Notes under the pieces: generated by a model
Told to the model about the DNA's origin: nothing
The model's input: the letters and a program-made list of their open reading frames with translations, nothing else
The model's database searches: none
Part shown: one piece after another, positions 62,213 through 64,000 of the stretch
How the letters are laid out: every line of letters begins with the position of its first letter
Position numbering within the stretch: the first letter of the stretch is position 1
Made by a program: the position numbers and the translations under genes
NCBI GenBank assembly: GCA_000510425.1
Contig: AZKM01000025.1
Location: 1-64,000 of the forward strand
Source: Eubacterium nodatum ATCC 33099
Lineage (GTDB): Bacteria > Bacillota > Clostridia > Peptostreptococcales > Anaerovoracaceae
DNA: 64,000 nucleotides
Direction: 5' to 3'

Positions 62213-62460
62213 ACTCTACCTCCCGGTACAAAATCCTGAAGAACTGCTCATTTGTTCATTTAATTTTATCATATATTAAGAATTTTTCCCATTAAAATTT
62301 ATTTTTATTGTATAATTGTGTATATTGATAAAAAAGCGTATGATATGCTTATCGTTCTCTATATTATGACAGTTCAGTCATAGAAAGATAACTATTTACC
62401 GTATCTAAGAAATACAATGGTATTAACAATAACATATTGCAGCAGAAAAGGGGATCCAAT

Positions 62461-64000
62461 ATGGCTTTTGACGGCATAGTAACAATGGCAATGGCGAAAG
62501 AAACAGCAGATGAGATTGTTTCGGGGAAAATAGATAAAATCTATCAGCCCGAACCCTCCGAACTGGTTCTTCATATACATACAAAGCAGGGGAAGAAAAA
62601 ATTATATGCAACTGTAGACAGCATGTCGGCATCTTTAAGATTTATTGATGAAAATATGGTAAATCCACCTCAACCCCTTTCTTTTTGTATGCTTTTAAGA
62701 AAACATATCCAGGGCGGCAGAATAATCTCTGTGGAACAAAACGATTCCGAGCGTATAATAGAAATTTCCATTGAAACTCTAAACGAACTGGGATTCACTG
62801 TATCGAAAAAACTTATTTTTGAAATAATGGGAAAACACAGCAATATCGTTCTGATAGATTTAAACACCGGAAAAATTATAGACAGTATCAAACGCATATC
62901 TATCGATGTTAACCGTGTACGACAAATTCTGCCGGGGAAAATCTACGAATATCCGCCTGCACAGGATAAAATTCCTTTTAAAAAGGCTTCAAAGACTGAG
63001 ATTGACTTTGGACAGACGCCTAAGCAGATACTTGCCACAATAGGTGGAATCTCACCGTCTATTGCTCAGGAGCTTTCCAGCACAACCCACAGGGCAGATA
63101 AACTGAAATCTATAATCTCAAGCATCGAAACCGGTCGGTATACTCCCAGAGTTTATATTGATTCTGAAGGCACCCCACGCGAGTTTCACATAACAGACTT
63201 ATCAGAATTTGAGGAATCCTGTACCAAAAAAATTTTCGACAAATTAAGCGATGCAATAAGCTGGTATTTTAATCACAAGAGATCATCCAATAGAGCTAGT
63301 CAAAAATCCCACGATTTAGTCAAACATATAAGTTCCACTTTGGAAAAGCTATATCTTAAGGATAAAAGGCTGAAAGAAGATTTACTTGCTGCAGAAAATT
63401 CCGACAAGCTAAGACTTTACGGTGAACTGTTAACTGCAAATATGCATCTGATCAAGCAAGGATCTTCACAAGTAACAGTTACTAATTATTACGATGGAAG
63501 TAATGTTACAATACCCCTGAACCCCAGATTTTCAGCCAATAAAAATGCCCAGATATATTTCAAGCGATTTGGAAAATCCAAAACGGCAGTAAAAGAAAAA
63601 AATATTCAACTAAATGAAAATAATGCAAATATCGACTATCTGGAATCAGTATTGACCTTCCTTAATAACACCGACAGTATACTTGAAATTCAGGATTTGC
63701 GCAGCGAACTTGAGGACTGCGGTTACATTAAACGAAGAAAAAAAGACCGATACGGTAGGAAAAAAAAGTACAAAGCAGATCCAAAAAAATATAAAACTTC
63801 AAATGGGTTAGAAATACTTGTAGGCAGAAACAATAAAGAGAATGACATTTTGACACTGCAGACAGCATCCAAAACAGATTACTGGTTTCATACCAAGGAT
63901 ATTCCGGGTTCCCATGTAATACTGCTTACGAAAGGACAAGAACCTTCCGCAGAAGATATTTACGAAACAGCTTCTATTGCAGCTTATTACAGCAAAGGAA
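62461..64000 (+). CDS. rqcH: Rqc2 homologue RqcH / NFACT (fibronectin-binding A-type) protein, C-terminally cut by window edge
   Basis: The frame is open from ATG 62461 (AAAGGGGATCC before it) to the window edge, at least 513 residues. It matches the NFACT family: M-A-F-D-G-I-V-T, the NFACT-N domain (G-K-I-D-K-I-Y-Q-P, F-C-M-L-L-R-K-H-I-Q-G-G and M-G-K-H-S-N-I-V-L-I-D), a coiled coil in the middle and the start of NFACT-R (D-Y-W-F-H-T-K-D-I-P-G-S-H-V-I-L). RqcH rescues stalled large ribosomal subunits by adding alanine tails, working beside the tmRNA pathway found in this window. The true end is outside the window. Confidence 0.95.
   Translation, partial: MAFDGIVTMAMAKETADEIVSGKIDKIYQPEPSELVLHIHTKQGKKKLYATVDSMSASLRFIDENMVNPPQPLSFCMLLRKHIQGGRIISVEQNDSERIIEISIETLNELGFTVSKKLIFEIMGKHSNIVLIDLNTGKIIDSIKRISIDVNRVRQILPGKIYEYPPAQDKIPFKKASKTEIDFGQTPKQILATIGGISPSIAQELSSTTHRADKLKSIISSIETGRYTPRVYIDSEGTPREFHITDLSEFEESCTKKIFDKLSDAISWYFNHKRSSNRASQKSHDLVKHISSTLEKLYLKDKRLKEDLLAAENSDKLRLYGELLTANMHLIKQGSSQVTVTNYYDGSNVTIPLNPRFSANKNAQIYFKRFGKSKTAVKEKNIQLNENNANIDYLESVLTFLNNTDSILEIQDLRSELEDCGYIKRRKKDRYGRKKKYKADPKKYKTSNGLEILVGRNNKENDILTLQTASKTDYWFHTKDIPGSHVILLTKGQEPSAEDIYETASIAAYYSKG

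Overview
The window looks like chromosome from a low-GC, anaerobic, fermentative Firmicute of the class Clostridia. The basis is the oxygen-sensitive enzyme pairs (PflB/PflA, NrdD/NrdG), strong AGGAGG-type ribosome sites, TTGACA/TATAAT promoters, a T-box leader in front of thrS, and a tmRNA whose tag ends in ALAA. The exact genus is not identifiable by reading alone; an Anaerovoracaceae/Eubacterium-like anaerobe is a guess. Most of the window is ordinary housekeeping chromosome with short operons on both strands.

Layout. 1-2.4 kb: a small lipoprotein, a small membrane protein, a divergent Lgt-family protein and a secreted protein with an internal duplication. 2.6-6.1 kb: a metal-efflux operon (ArsR-type repressor, free HMA metallochaperone, Zn/Cd-type P1B ATPase) with its operator, followed by a stand-alone B3/B4 domain protein. 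6.2-13.4 kb: a membrane-anchored hypothetical protein, greA-lysS (LysRS carrying an extra C-terminal tRNA-binding domain) and a giant tandem acyl-CoA synthetase. 13.6-16.7 kb: nrdDG. 16.7-23 kb: a large secreted FN3 protein, metG-tatD and an alpha/beta hydrolase. 23.3-28.5 kb: pflB-pflA, a YeiH-type transporter, a frameshifted small membrane gene and a cytidylate-kinase-like protein. 28.6-32.1 kb: glpK, preceded by an unexplained structured RNA/terminator region, and a secreted FMN-binding/leucine-rich-repeat protein. 32.3-36.4 kb: a frameshifted lysophospholipase-like gene, SPFH-NfeD, rsmE and a uracil-DNA glycosylase-like protein.

36.6-40.7 kb is the accessory region. The tmRNA gene (ssrA) is followed by a direct repeat of its own 3' end about 2.07 kb downstream, and by a third partial copy at 40.46 kb. 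Between the first two lie an integrase relic and an intact AbiEi/AbiEii-type toxin-antitoxin pair. Between the second and third lie decayed DNA and a membrane-anchored XRE regulator. Just beyond the third copy is the truncated N-terminus of a Fic protein. This reads as repeated integration into ssrA followed by decay that spared the AbiE pair.

40.7-64 kb returns to core genome: a pRiA4b ORF-3-like protein, a TRIC-type channel, ThiT, thrS with its T-box and a 32-residue membrane peptide just upstream, an AGCS alanine/glycine symporter, an NhaC antiporter, addA-trmO, gpmI, a COG2509-type flavoprotein, rpsB-tsf, a stand-alone LytTR protein, yicC-gmk-rpoZ, and the start of rqcH running off the end. 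No CRISPR array, rRNA or tRNA gene was seen.
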